Under the pieces are notes generated by a model. The model was not told the origin of the DNA and did not search any database. It saw only the letters and a program-made list of their open reading frames with translations. This document shows, one piece after another, positions 12,691 to 18,979 of a stretch of 18,979 bases of DNA (its first letter is position 1; each line of letters begins with the position of its first letter). A program made the translations under genes and the position numbers. The stretch is from the NCBI GenBank assembly GCA_016303235.1, contig JAEDMB010000023.1, forward strand, positions 1 through 18,979. Direction: 5' to 3'. The stretch is from Oscillospiraceae bacterium. GTDB lineage: Bacteria; Bacillota; Clostridia; Oscillospirales; Ruminococcaceae.

Positions 12691-12726
12691 AAATCAACAG
12701 AATTATTTAGTACATTATTCTGATTA
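12691..12726 (-). terminator. Weak AT-rich hairpin at the end of the smc-to-12724 gene train
   Basis: Minus-strand CAGAAT (12717-12722) pairs with ATTCTG (12698-12703), a 6-bp stem with a 13-nt loop followed by TTGATTTTG. It sits immediately after the stop codon at 12724. The stem is poor, so termination may be incomplete and transcripts could enter the rpsU promoter region. Confidence 0.3.
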
Positions 12727-13074
12727 TTTCTTTCCTATTTCTGACCATTTGTTTGAAAAGTGCTGTTTTACATCGGAAACTGCAACAAGAAGTACACAAC
12801 AGCCAATATCTATAACAGCCTCAATAAGATAAATCCAGTTTGAGCCGATATTTGTGATATTGTTTTTAAGGTTAAGAATAACCACAAGAGCAGTAATTCC
12901 GGCAATTATATAGTTTATATACTGCAATCCTGTATAGAGTGCAACGGCTTCAATTGCGGAGTATATTATATTTCCGAAAGAGCCTCCGAGAATCATATTA
13001 AGCACGGATTTTATTATAAAATAAACTCCTATGAAAAGAGAAATATTTCTTCCGTTCTGATTGTTGGTATTCAT
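12724..13074 (-). CDS. Small integral membrane protein, four predicted helices, function unknown
   Basis: I do not recognise this 116-residue protein. A polar N-terminus rich in Asn (MNTNNQNGRN) is followed by hydrophobic segments at about 11-29, 35-53, 54-69 and 80-99, and a short polar C-terminus (VKQHFSNKWSEIGKK). No catalytic or binding motif is evident; the helices are rich in Ile, Tyr and Gly. The start has AGGAG (13084-13088) inside the end of rsfS, six bases after which the gene starts, so it is the last member of the smc-to-rsfS train. A genus-level membrane protein carried at the end of a conserved operon is the safest description. Confidence 0.7.
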   Translation of the reverse strand: MNTNNQNGRNISLFIGVYFIIKSVLNMILGGSFGNIIYSAIEAVALYTGLQYINYIIAGITALVVILNLKNNITNIGSNWIYLIEAVIDIGCCVLLVAVSDVKQHFSNKWSEIGKK

Positions 13075-13080
13075 TAAAAA

Positions 13081-13440
13081 TCACTCCTGAATGAGATAAT
13101 CGTTTATATCGAGCTGTTCACCGTCAGCCCAGAGTCTTTCAAGCTGATAGAAACTTCTTGTTTCCTTGTAGAATATATGAACGATAATATCAGCATAATC
13201 AAGAATTATCCATGTATTGCCGGAATCTGATTCACGTCTCTGCGGTTCTATACCGAGCTGTGAGAGCTGATATTCTACTTCATCAGCAAGAGTTTTTGTA
13301 TGTGTACTGCTGTTGCCGTTTGCAATTACGAAGTAATCAGCAAGTATAGTGAGGTCTTTAACGCCTATTACTTTTATATCTTCAGCCTTTTTCATATCAA
13401 GGCTTTTAACAATCTTTATAAGTTTTTCTTTCTGATTCAT
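13081..13440 (-). CDS. rsfS: Ribosomal silencing factor RsfS (Iojap/YbeB)
   Basis: Binds ribosomal protein L14 on the 50S subunit and blocks subunit joining when nutrients run low. The length of 119 residues is typical. Family features: helical start QKEKLIKIVKSLDMKKAEDI, then DLTILADYFVIANGNSSTHTKTLADEVE, the motif WIILDYADIIVHIF and the aromatic YKETRSFYQLERLWADG near the end. The ribosome binding site is AAGGAAA. It follows the LCP gene by 26 nt, in the order nadD-yqeK-LCP-rsfS that is conserved across Clostridia. With hpf also in the window there are two separate ribosome-silencing genes here, in different transcription units. Confidence 0.96.
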   Translation of the reverse strand: MNQKEKLIKIVKSLDMKKAEDIKVIGVKDLTILADYFVIANGNSSTHTKTLADEVEYQLSQLGIEPQRRESDSGNTWIILDYADIIVHIFYKETRSFYQLERLWADGEQLDINDYLIQE

Positions 13441-13466
13441 ATTAAAATTTCCTTTCGGTTATAAAT

Positions 13467-14705
13467 TCAGTTATAATCATCAAGCATCTGTGTTTTTTCG
13501 TCACCGTTCTGAATATCCTCAAGATTATCGTAAGCGTTGTCGTTTGAAACATTAAGGTAATCTGTTACGAGTTCAGTCAAAGCACTGTTATAAAGTCCCA
13601 TATCGAGCTGATAAGGTCTGAAATTTTCATTTATAAGGTCAAGTGCAGCCTGCTTATGCACTGACCATACAGACTGCGGAGGATTATTCGGTGCGGGGAC
13701 GTAATCAGGCGGATAGTAATCCGCACCCTCACCGGGGAGAAGATAAACATTTACATTTTCCATATCTATTGTTGAGGCAAGGTCAGCAACCTTGCTTATA
13801 TCCTCAATGCTCATATCAGTAAGGATATATTTATTGTCATATATTTCCTTAAGATAGCTGTAAAATTTAGTTCTTCCCTCATCTTCAATGATATTCATCA
13901 TTTTAGTCATAGCGGCTGCGAGGAATTTTCTCTGATTTTTAACACGTCCTATATCTCCCTCATCGCTGAAAGTACGGCGGTATCTGACGAACCATTCTGC
14001 CTGTTCGCCTGTAAGGACGCTGTATCCTGCCGGAATTATTTTATCCGCCTCATACATCATCTGCTGGTCAAGAGTAATGGGAATACCGCCTATAAGGTCA
14101 ACCATATCGACAATATCATAGCAGTTTGTAGTAACATAGGCATCAATCGGTATTCCGAAATTATCCTGCACCGCATTTACAACGCTCTGAATAGGACTTC
14201 CTCCGGAACTGTTATGACTGTAAACACTGTTGAATTTTCCTGTACTTGCACTTGCATATGTTCCGTCAGCACCCATAAAAGTATCTCTTGGAATCTGAAG
14301 AATATGCAGAGTAGCCTTTGCAATATCAAACTGAAAAATCCAGTTTACATCATGATTAAGACCGTCCTCGTCAAATCCGAGAAAAAGAACAGTATATTGT
14401 CCCTCAATAATCTGCGGAAGGTCAAGACCGTCCGAAAAATCAGGGGTAACAATATCAGTATTTATATCTGAAACCGACATTGATGAAAGTTCTCCTTCAA
14501 TACCTACAAGAGGCTTCCATTTTTTGAAGAAATTAACTATTGATATGTTTTCAGTTTCCTTTGTCTTTGTATTCGTATAGGCTACTATGGGCATATTAAG
14601 TATAAGCAGGATTATGGAAAGCATACTTACAGTAACGGATAACGCCTTTACTGTGGCATTAGTTACTTGTGAAGCCTTTCCGGACTTTTTCTTTTTTTTC
14701 TTCAT
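13467..14705 (-). CDS. LytR-CpsA-Psr (LCP) family protein
   Basis: LCP enzymes transfer wall polymers such as teichoic acid or capsule from lipid carriers to peptidoglycan at the outer membrane face. 412 residues: a lysine-rich N-terminus (MKKKKKKSGK), one membrane segment (about 20-43) and an LCP domain (about 103-275). Conserved features: VLFLGFDED (106-114), QIPRDTF (137-143), IGGIPI (205-210), and the basic signature region RYRRTFSDEGDIGRVKNQRKFL (241-262) with Arg241, Arg243, Asp251, Arg254 and Gln258. The usual RSDT after the first strand reads NHDVNW here. The C-terminal tail of about 130 residues is acidic, Asn/Asp-rich and Pro-rich (YYPPDYVPAPNNPPQ). The start has AGGAG with 8-nt spacing. 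It lies between yqeK and rsfS, its normal place in Clostridia. Confidence 0.93.
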   Translation of the reverse strand: MKKKKKKSGKASQVTNATVKALSVTVSMLSIILLILNMPIVAYTNTKTKETENISIVNFFKKWKPLVGIEGELSSMSVSDINTDIVTPDFSDGLDLPQIIEGQYTVLFLGFDEDGLNHDVNWIFQFDIAKATLHILQIPRDTFMGADGTYASASTGKFNSVYSHNSSGGSPIQSVVNAVQDNFGIPIDAYVTTNCYDIVDMVDLIGGIPITLDQQMMYEADKIIPAGYSVLTGEQAEWFVRYRRTFSDEGDIGRVKNQRKFLAAAMTKMMNIIEDEGRTKFYSYLKEIYDNKYILTDMSIEDISKVADLASTIDMENVNVYLLPGEGADYYPPDYVPAPNNPPQSVWSVHKQAALDLINENFRPYQLDMGLYNSALTELVTDYLNVSNDNAYDNLEDIQNGDEKTQMLDDYN

Positions 14706-14724
14706 TGAAATATCTCCTCACCGT

Positions 14725-15309
14725 TCAGTGATTTTTTTTGCAGAAACGCACATAAAAATTATATCCCTCAATAGTGCATGCAGGAATAACTCCGCCCTTT
14801 TTAAGTACAGATTCGATAGAAAATTCAAATGCCTCAAGCATAGCCTTTTCAATATCGGAATAAACCAGCTTACGCATTTTATCTACGTCCTTATAATCCC
14901 TTTCGGCTGAAACCAAATCAGCAAGATAAACAATTTCCTCAAGGCGTGACATACCTGCTCTGCCGACTGTATGGAAACGAACGGCATTGATAATATCTAT
15001 ATCCTCAACGCCAAATTCCTTTTTTATGAAGTAAGCCCCTGCAATTCCATGAAGGAGTGAACGTGTTTCAAGTTCTTCACGGCAGACGGCAAATTTACTT
15101 TCAATCACAAGATTATACTGTTCTTCTGCTGGAATTTCCTTGCATATATCATGAAGAAGTCCGGCAAATTCAGCTTTTTCGGTATCTTCACCGTAAAGCT
15201 TTGCAAGCTTTATACACTCTGCCGAAACGTTTACGCTGTGAATATAGCGTTTTTTTGAAAGTCTTTCTTTCAGAAATATTTTTTTATCCTCTGTATTATA
15301 CAAATTCAA
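14725..15309 (-). CDS. yqeK: YqeK-type HD-domain diadenosine tetraphosphatase
   Basis: HD-superfamily hydrolase; YqeK enzymes split diadenosine tetraphosphate into two ADP, removing a stress nucleotide. 194 residues. Metal-binding His/Asp residues: RYIHSVNV (21-28, first His), FAGLLHDICKE (HD pair), SLLHGIAGAYF and VRFHTVGRAGMSRLEEIVYLADLVS with the last Asp. No ATG fits the start. TTG at 15309 (AGAGG only 4 nt upstream) and TTG at 15303 (10-nt spacing from the same AGAGG) are both possible, and both give family-like N-termini. It follows nadD by 18 nt; the nadD-yqeK pair is widely conserved. Confidence 0.93.
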   Translation of the reverse strand: MNLYNTEDKKIFLKERLSKKRYIHSVNVSAECIKLAKLYGEDTEKAEFAGLLHDICKEIPAEEQYNLVIESKFAVCREELETRSLLHGIAGAYFIKKEFGVEDIDIINAVRFHTVGRAGMSRLEEIVYLADLVSAERDYKDVDKMRKLVYSDIEKAMLEAFEFSIESVLKKGGVIPACTIEGYNFYVRFCKKNH

Positions 15310-15327
15310 TACACCTCTGCCAGATAC

Positions 15328-15921
15328 TTATTTATACAAATTATTCGATGTAATATATTGTACTACATTTTTATTCAAATAGCAAGTATAATTCTCATTT
15401 TCTCTTATTTTTTTTCTTATTTCTGTTGATGATGCCGGAAAAGGAGATACAGGGCAGATTATAATTCTGCCAAATTGTGAAAGTTCATCAGCTTTTTCTG
15501 AAATAAGCTGACAGTCTCCCTTTTCTCTTGATACAACGGCAAGAGTTACAAGTTTCATAATATCTCTGAAACGATGCCATGTGTCAAAGCTGAGGAGCAT
15601 ATCACTGCCGATTAGCATATAAAGTTCATCTTCGGGAAATTTTTCTCTGAAATGTTCCGCCGTATATATGCTGTAACTTATGCGTTCACAGTTCAGTTCA
15701 TACCGACTGACTTCAAAATTCTTTTCCTCCGCAACGGCAAGCTCAAGCATTTTAATGCGGTGAATTTCCGGAACGTATTCGGCACTTGATTTATGAGGAG
15801 ATATTTTTGAAGGTACAAATATTACACGGTCAAGCCCAAGACTGTCCCTTACACTTTCTGCAAGATGTATATGCCCGTTGTGTACAGGGTTAAAGCTCCC
15901 GCCGAATATACCGGTTTTCAC
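15328..15921 (-). CDS. nadD: Nicotinate-nucleotide adenylyltransferase
   Basis: Joins nicotinate mononucleotide and ATP to give deamido-NAD, a required NAD step in the cytoplasm. 197 residues. The nucleotidyltransferase signature GGSFNPVHNGH (7-17) and the C-terminal PASSTEIRKKI are clear, as is IFVPSKISPHKS for substrate binding. The start is GTG at 15921, overlapping the TGA of yhbY as GTGA, so translation is coupled; no other start gives the MKTGIFGG beginning. It sits between yhbY and yqeK as in many Clostridia. Confidence 0.97.
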   Translation of the reverse strand: MKTGIFGGSFNPVHNGHIHLAESVRDSLGLDRVIFVPSKISPHKSSAEYVPEIHRIKMLELAVAEEKNFEVSRYELNCERISYSIYTAEHFREKFPEDELYMLIGSDMLLSFDTWHRFRDIMKLVTLAVVSREKGDCQLISEKADELSQFGRIIICPVSPFPASSTEIRKKIRENENYTCYLNKNVVQYITSNNLYK

Positions 15922-16211
15922 AGCTTTATATCAATAACAGGTTCTTTCGGATTTCTCTTGAATAATACGAATCTTGTTCCTATTACCTGAACAACCTCCG
16001 AACCGGTTTTTTCAGCGATTTCACGTGAAGCCTCCTGTGCGGAATATTCACTGTTATCGAGTACACGGAGCTTTATAAGTTCTCTTTTGCGGAGTGCATC
16101 GGAAATCTGATTTATCAGATTTTCGGAAATTCCGCTTTTTCCAATCTGGAATATAGTTTCATAAGTGCTTGCTATACCTTTAAGTAAAGCTCTTTGCTTG
16201 CTTGTAAGCAT
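15918..16211 (-). CDS. yhbY: YhbY-family CRM-domain RNA-binding protein
   Basis: Single CRM domain protein linked to 50S ribosome assembly. The length of 97 residues is typical. It starts MLTSKQRALLKGIA, with the GKSGISENLI loop (GxxG-like RNA-binding loop) and the conserved LIKLRVLDN. It ends with VVQVIGTRFVLFKRNPKEP. The ribosome binding site is weak, but the start lies two bases after the rdgB stop, so re-initiation is likely. It overlaps nadD (GTGA) at its end. Confidence 0.95.
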   Translation of the reverse strand: MLTSKQRALLKGIASTYETIFQIGKSGISENLINQISDALRKRELIKLRVLDNSEYSAQEASREIAEKTGSEVVQVIGTRFVLFKRNPKEPVIDIKL

Positions 16212-16213
16212 AA

Positions 16214-16807
16214 TTAATTACCATACCTTTCATTGAGTAAATTATAAAGTGATTCAAGTGCCTTTGCACGGTGACTTATTTTATTTTTTTCATCTGATGA
16301 TATTTCAGCAAATGATTTTTCACCGTACATAAATACAGGGTCGTATCCGAATCCGTTTGTACCTCTTTTTTCAAATCCGATAAATCCGTGACATTCTCCG
16401 GAAAGAAAACTGTTTTCACCGTTCTGGTCTATAAATGAAATCACACAGCAGAATTTTGCAGAGCGTTCAGATTCGGGAATATTTCCGAGTTCTTCAAGAA
16501 GCTTTTCACATTCCATTCCCTTGGGAGCATATCTTGCGGAATATACTCCGGGATTTCCTCCGAGACAGTCAACGCAAAGACCGCTGTCGTCAGCAATTAC
16601 GGGAAGTTTTACTATATCATATACAGCTTTTGCTTTTATATATGCGTTTTCGGAGAATGTTTTGCCGTTTTCATCGGGATTTACATCAGCTCCGGCATCT
16701 TTCTGTGAAATTACTTCTATTCCGAGCGGTGAAAGTATCTGACGTACTTCACGGAGCTTATTTTCATTATTTGTAGCCATTACAAGCTTATCAATCTTCA
16801 ATTTCAT
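16214..16807 (-). CDS. rdgB: XTP/dITP diphosphatase (RdgB/HAM1)
   Basis: House-cleaning enzyme that hydrolyses non-canonical purine triphosphates (ITP, dITP, XTP) to monophosphates. Motifs: LVMATNNENKLREV (strand 1 and the SHxxK-like triphosphate loop), VIADDSGLCVD with the catalytic Asp, GTNGFGYDPVF and SHRAKAL near the C-terminus. The frame is open to 16855, but the ATG at 16807 gives MKLKIDKLVMATNN, a normal N-terminus of 197 residues. The ATG at 16780 would cut the first strand. GCGGGGA lies just upstream. This start overlaps the 3' end of ftsY by 17 nt, so coupling is likely. A TTG two codons later (MKIDKLVMATNN) is also possible. Confidence 0.92.
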   Translation of the reverse strand: MKLKIDKLVMATNNENKLREVRQILSPLGIEVISQKDAGADVNPDENGKTFSENAYIKAKAVYDIVKLPVIADDSGLCVDCLGGNPGVYSARYAPKGMECEKLLEELGNIPESERSAKFCCVISFIDQNGENSFLSGECHGFIGFEKRGTNGFGYDPVFMYGEKSFAEISSDEKNKISHRAKALESLYNLLNERYGN

Positions 16808-17753
16808 CGTCCCCGCTTTCTGATTCATCTTCTGAATTTTTTCCGGTATTTTCAAAAAGAGCCGTTACAAAGCTTCTGCTGTCGAAAGGCTGTAAATCAT
16901 CGATTTTTTCACCGACTCCGACAAGCTTTACAGGAATATTGAGTTCGTTTTTTATTGGTATTACTATACCACCCTTTGCAGTACCGTCAAGCTTTGTGAG
17001 AACTATTCCGGTAATATTGGCAGTTTCACTGAAAAGCCTTGCCTGATTAACTGCATTCTGTCCTGTTGTTGCATCGAGTACAAGGAGAACCTCCTTAGAA
17101 GAATCGGGAGCTTTTGACTCCATAATTCTGTTTATCTTGGCAAGTTCGTCCATAAGATTTTTCTTGTTATGGAGTCTGCCGGCAGTATCTATAATAAGTA
17201 TATCGCAGTTACGGGCTTTTGCGGCATCTATTGCATCATATACAACAGCTCCGGGGTCAGAGCCTTCTGCATGCTTTACAAGCTCAACTCCTGCACGGTC
17301 AGTCCATACCTGTAACTGGTCAATCGCAGCAGCTCGGAACGTATCGGCAGCAGCAACAAGAACTTTTTTTCCTTGCTGTTTGTACTGGTGGCAGAGTTTT
17401 CCGATAGTTGTAGTTTTTCCCGCACCGTTTACGCCTATTACCATTATAATAGCAGGCTTTCCGGAAATATCTATTCCTATGTCATCTCCCATCATATCGG
17501 CAACGATTTCCTGAATAAGCTCCATAATCATTGCGGGGTCAGTAACACCACGCTCTTTTATTAATTTTCTGAGGCGTGTGCAGATTTCCTCCGAAGTTTC
17601 AACACCCATATCGCCCATAATCATAGCTTCTTCAAGCTGTTCAAAAAGTTCCTCATCGATTTTAGTGAATGAGTTTACAACTCTGTGCATTCTGTTGATA
17701 ACGGACTCTTTTGTCTTACGGAGTCCCTCTTTAATTTTTGAAAAAAATCCCAT
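16791..17753 (-). CDS. ftsY: Signal recognition particle receptor FtsY
   Basis: GTPase receptor that delivers SRP-bound ribosomes to the Sec translocon at the membrane. At 320 residues it is the short Gram-positive form without the long acidic A domain. Residues 1-95 form the N domain (helical, basic MGFFSKIKEGLRKTKESV start) and 96-300 the G domain. G motifs: GVNGAGKTTTIGK (107-119), DTFRAAAIDQL (137-147), DTAGRLHNK (189-197), TKLDGTAKGG (253-262) and GVGEKIDDLQPF (279-290). After the usual end it carries an unusual acidic tail of about 20 residues (NSEDESESGDDEIED). The start has AAGGAG with 8-nt spacing. It follows smc by 19 nt; smc-ftsY is a classic Firmicutes pair. Confidence 0.97.
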   Translation of the reverse strand: MGFFSKIKEGLRKTKESVINRMHRVVNSFTKIDEELFEQLEEAMIMGDMGVETSEEICTRLRKLIKERGVTDPAMIMELIQEIVADMMGDDIGIDISGKPAIIMVIGVNGAGKTTTIGKLCHQYKQQGKKVLVAAADTFRAAAIDQLQVWTDRAGVELVKHAEGSDPGAVVYDAIDAAKARNCDILIIDTAGRLHNKKNLMDELAKINRIMESKAPDSSKEVLLVLDATTGQNAVNQARLFSETANITGIVLTKLDGTAKGGIVIPIKNELNIPVKLVGVGEKIDDLQPFDSRSFVTALFENTGKNSEDESESGDDEIED

Positions 17754-17772
17754 TAAAAATCTCCTTTATATA

Positions 17773-18979
17773 TTAATATTGTTCCATTTTAAGAAGTCTG
17801 GATATGCCGTCTTCCTGCATTGTAACGCCGTATAATACATTAGCCTCCTCCATAGCACTTCTTCTGTGGGTAATAAGTATAAACTGCGTTGTATCAGTAA
17901 AGTTTTTAAGATACTGTGCATAGCGTGCAACGTTGGATTCATCAAGAGCTGCATCTATTTCATCGAGAATACAGAAAGGCGAGGGCTTTAATTTAAGTAT
18001 TGCGAAATATATAGCTACCGCTGTGAATGACTGTTCACCACCCGAAAGCGATATAAGATTTTTTATTACCTTTCCGGGAGGGGCAACGCTTATTTCTATA
18101 CCTGATTCAAGAACATTTTCGGGGTCAGTAAGTATAAGCTCTGCTGAACCTCCTCCGAAAAGTTCTCTGAATATGCTTTTGAAATTTCTGTTTATAATAT
18201 TAAAGCTTTCGGAAAACATACGGCACATATCACGGGTAAGCGTTTCAATAATATTTTCGAGTTCCTGTTTGGCTTTTTTAACATCATCGAGCTGTGATGA
18301 CATAAATTTATATCTTTCAGATACTTCCTTATATTCCTCAACTGCTCCGACATTTACATTTCCGAGAGCCTTTATCTGATTTTTTAATCCTGAAAGCTTT
18401 TTCTGTGCGTCTGTTATATTCTCAATTTTATCGGCGATTTTAAATGCCTCGGAGCGTGTAAGCTCATATGTTTCGAGGAGCTGTGAAACTATGCTGTCAA
18501 AATCACGCTGTGTAACTTCAAAGCGTTCCTTTAATCTTGTAACTTCTCCGAGGAGCTTATCCTTTGAGATATTTATTTCCTTGAGACCTTTTTGCAGTTC
18601 CCTTACATGAATATTCTGTTCGTCATGAAGTTTTTTAAGCGATTCGATTTTTAAAAGATATTCTCCTGCATTGCTTTTGAAATCCGCAAGCTGTTTTTTT
18701 CTTTCAGAAATAAGATTATTTTTTTCGGATATAATATTTTTCTGACTTAATATTTCATCACTGAATTTCTTCAAATCATTCTGAATTTCGTTTTCTGATT
18801 CAAGAAGTCTCGAATATTCAAGCTTATGAAGTTCAAGGTCTTTCTGAAATCCGGTTTTACGGATTATCAAATCAGAAATTTTTCCGGAAAGTTCATTACG
18901 TTTTTTATTAAGCTGATTTAATTCATTCTGCTGATTCTCAGAATTTTTTTCAGTCTGATATATTTTATTTTCTATATCC
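17773..18979 (-). CDS. smc: Chromosome segregation protein SMC, C-terminal part (5' end outside window)
   Basis: The SMC ATPase forms condensin-like rings with ScpA and ScpB. The frame is open to the last base, so about 400 C-terminal residues of a protein near 1190 are here; the first in-frame TTG at 18870 is not the start. Upstream of about 18430 the sequence is coiled coil (Glu, Lys, Leu, Asn, Gln rich). The C-terminal head follows: IKALGNVNVGAVEEY, FGGGSAEL, the ABC signature LSGGEQSFTA (near 18030-18055), Walker B FCILDEIDAALDE (near 17935-17975) and the His switch in ILITHRRSAMEEA. It ends with LYGVTMQEDGISRLLKMEQY. The Lys-Gly-Thr usual after THR is Arg-Ser-Ala here. It leads the ftsY-rdgB-yhbY train. 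Confidence 0.97.
   Translation of the reverse strand, partial: DIENKIYQTEKNSENQQNELNQLNKKRNELSGKISDLIIRKTGFQKDLELHKLEYSRLLESENEIQNDLKKFSDEILSQKNIISEKNNLISERKKQLADFKSNAGEYLLKIESLKKLHDEQNIHVRELQKGLKEINISKDKLLGEVTRLKERFEVTQRDFDSIVSQLLETYELTRSEAFKIADKIENITDAQKKLSGLKNQIKALGNVNVGAVEEYKEVSERYKFMSSQLDDVKKAKQELENIIETLTRDMCRMFSESFNIINRNFKSIFRELFGGGSAELILTDPENVLESGIEISVAPPGKVIKNLISLSGGEQSFTAVAIYFAILKLKPSPFCILDEIDAALDESNVARYAQYLKNFTDTTQFILITHRRSAMEEANVLYGVTMQEDGISRLLKMEQY

Noticed and set aside
16808..16855. Longer start for rdgB
   Set aside because: It would overlap ftsY by 65 nt with no family similarity in the added 16 residues.

Overview
The window looks like ordinary chromosome from a low-GC Gram-positive anaerobe, most likely a Ruminococcus-like member of the Oscillospiraceae (Clostridia). 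The base composition is moderately AT-rich. Nearly every gene has a strong GGAGG-type ribosome binding site, and several promoters are close to the vegetative consensus. The housekeeping set (YqeG, YqeK, YhbY, RsfS, long-form HPF, an EF-P/CD1247-like pair, LCP protein, SMC-FtsY) is typical of Clostridia. The genus is an inference from gene content and protein style. I see no tRNA, rRNA, CRISPR array, insertion sequence or phage gene.

Layout. 1-2640 is a sugar-phosphate block: the 3' part of manA and a ROK glucokinase on the plus strand face a class II fructose-bisphosphate aldolase on the minus strand, with two hairpin terminators between them. 2770-3024 is a small tail-anchored membrane protein (minus). 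3165-4980 is a plus-strand unit with its own promoter: hpf, an unrecognised 140-residue protein and a small LUD-domain protein, ending in a two-way terminator. 5003-8111 is a minus-strand cell-wall operon of membrane-anchored FHA protein, SEDS glycosyltransferase and class B penicillin-binding protein. It is divergent from a membrane-anchored, SpoIIQ-like M23 protein (8175-8975).

9014-12649 is a minus-strand group. rpsU has a perfect-consensus promoter, a leader of about 155 nt and a strong terminator. Then come yqeG, aroQ, an M24 aminopeptidase, efp (with its own candidate promoter) and a zinc-ribbon protein carrying a block made only of Cys and Asp. 12724-18979 is one tight minus-strand train: smc (partial, running off the window), ftsY, rdgB, yhbY, nadD, yqeK, an LCP-family gene, rsfS and a small four-helix membrane protein. 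Gaps in it are tiny or negative, including stop/start overlaps.

The genes fall into three working themes. One is entry of hexoses into glycolysis. The second is ribosome and translation control (HPF, S21, EF-P, RsfS, YhbY, FtsY). The third is envelope building (SEDS/bPBP/FHA, LCP, M23). No clear new multi-gene system is visible. The items most worth a second look are the Cys/Asp block beside efp, the rpsU leader with possible alternative pairings plus a terminator before yqeG, the kinase-less FHA-SEDS-PBP cassette, the degenerate M23 site, and the unknown protein between hpf and the LUD gene.
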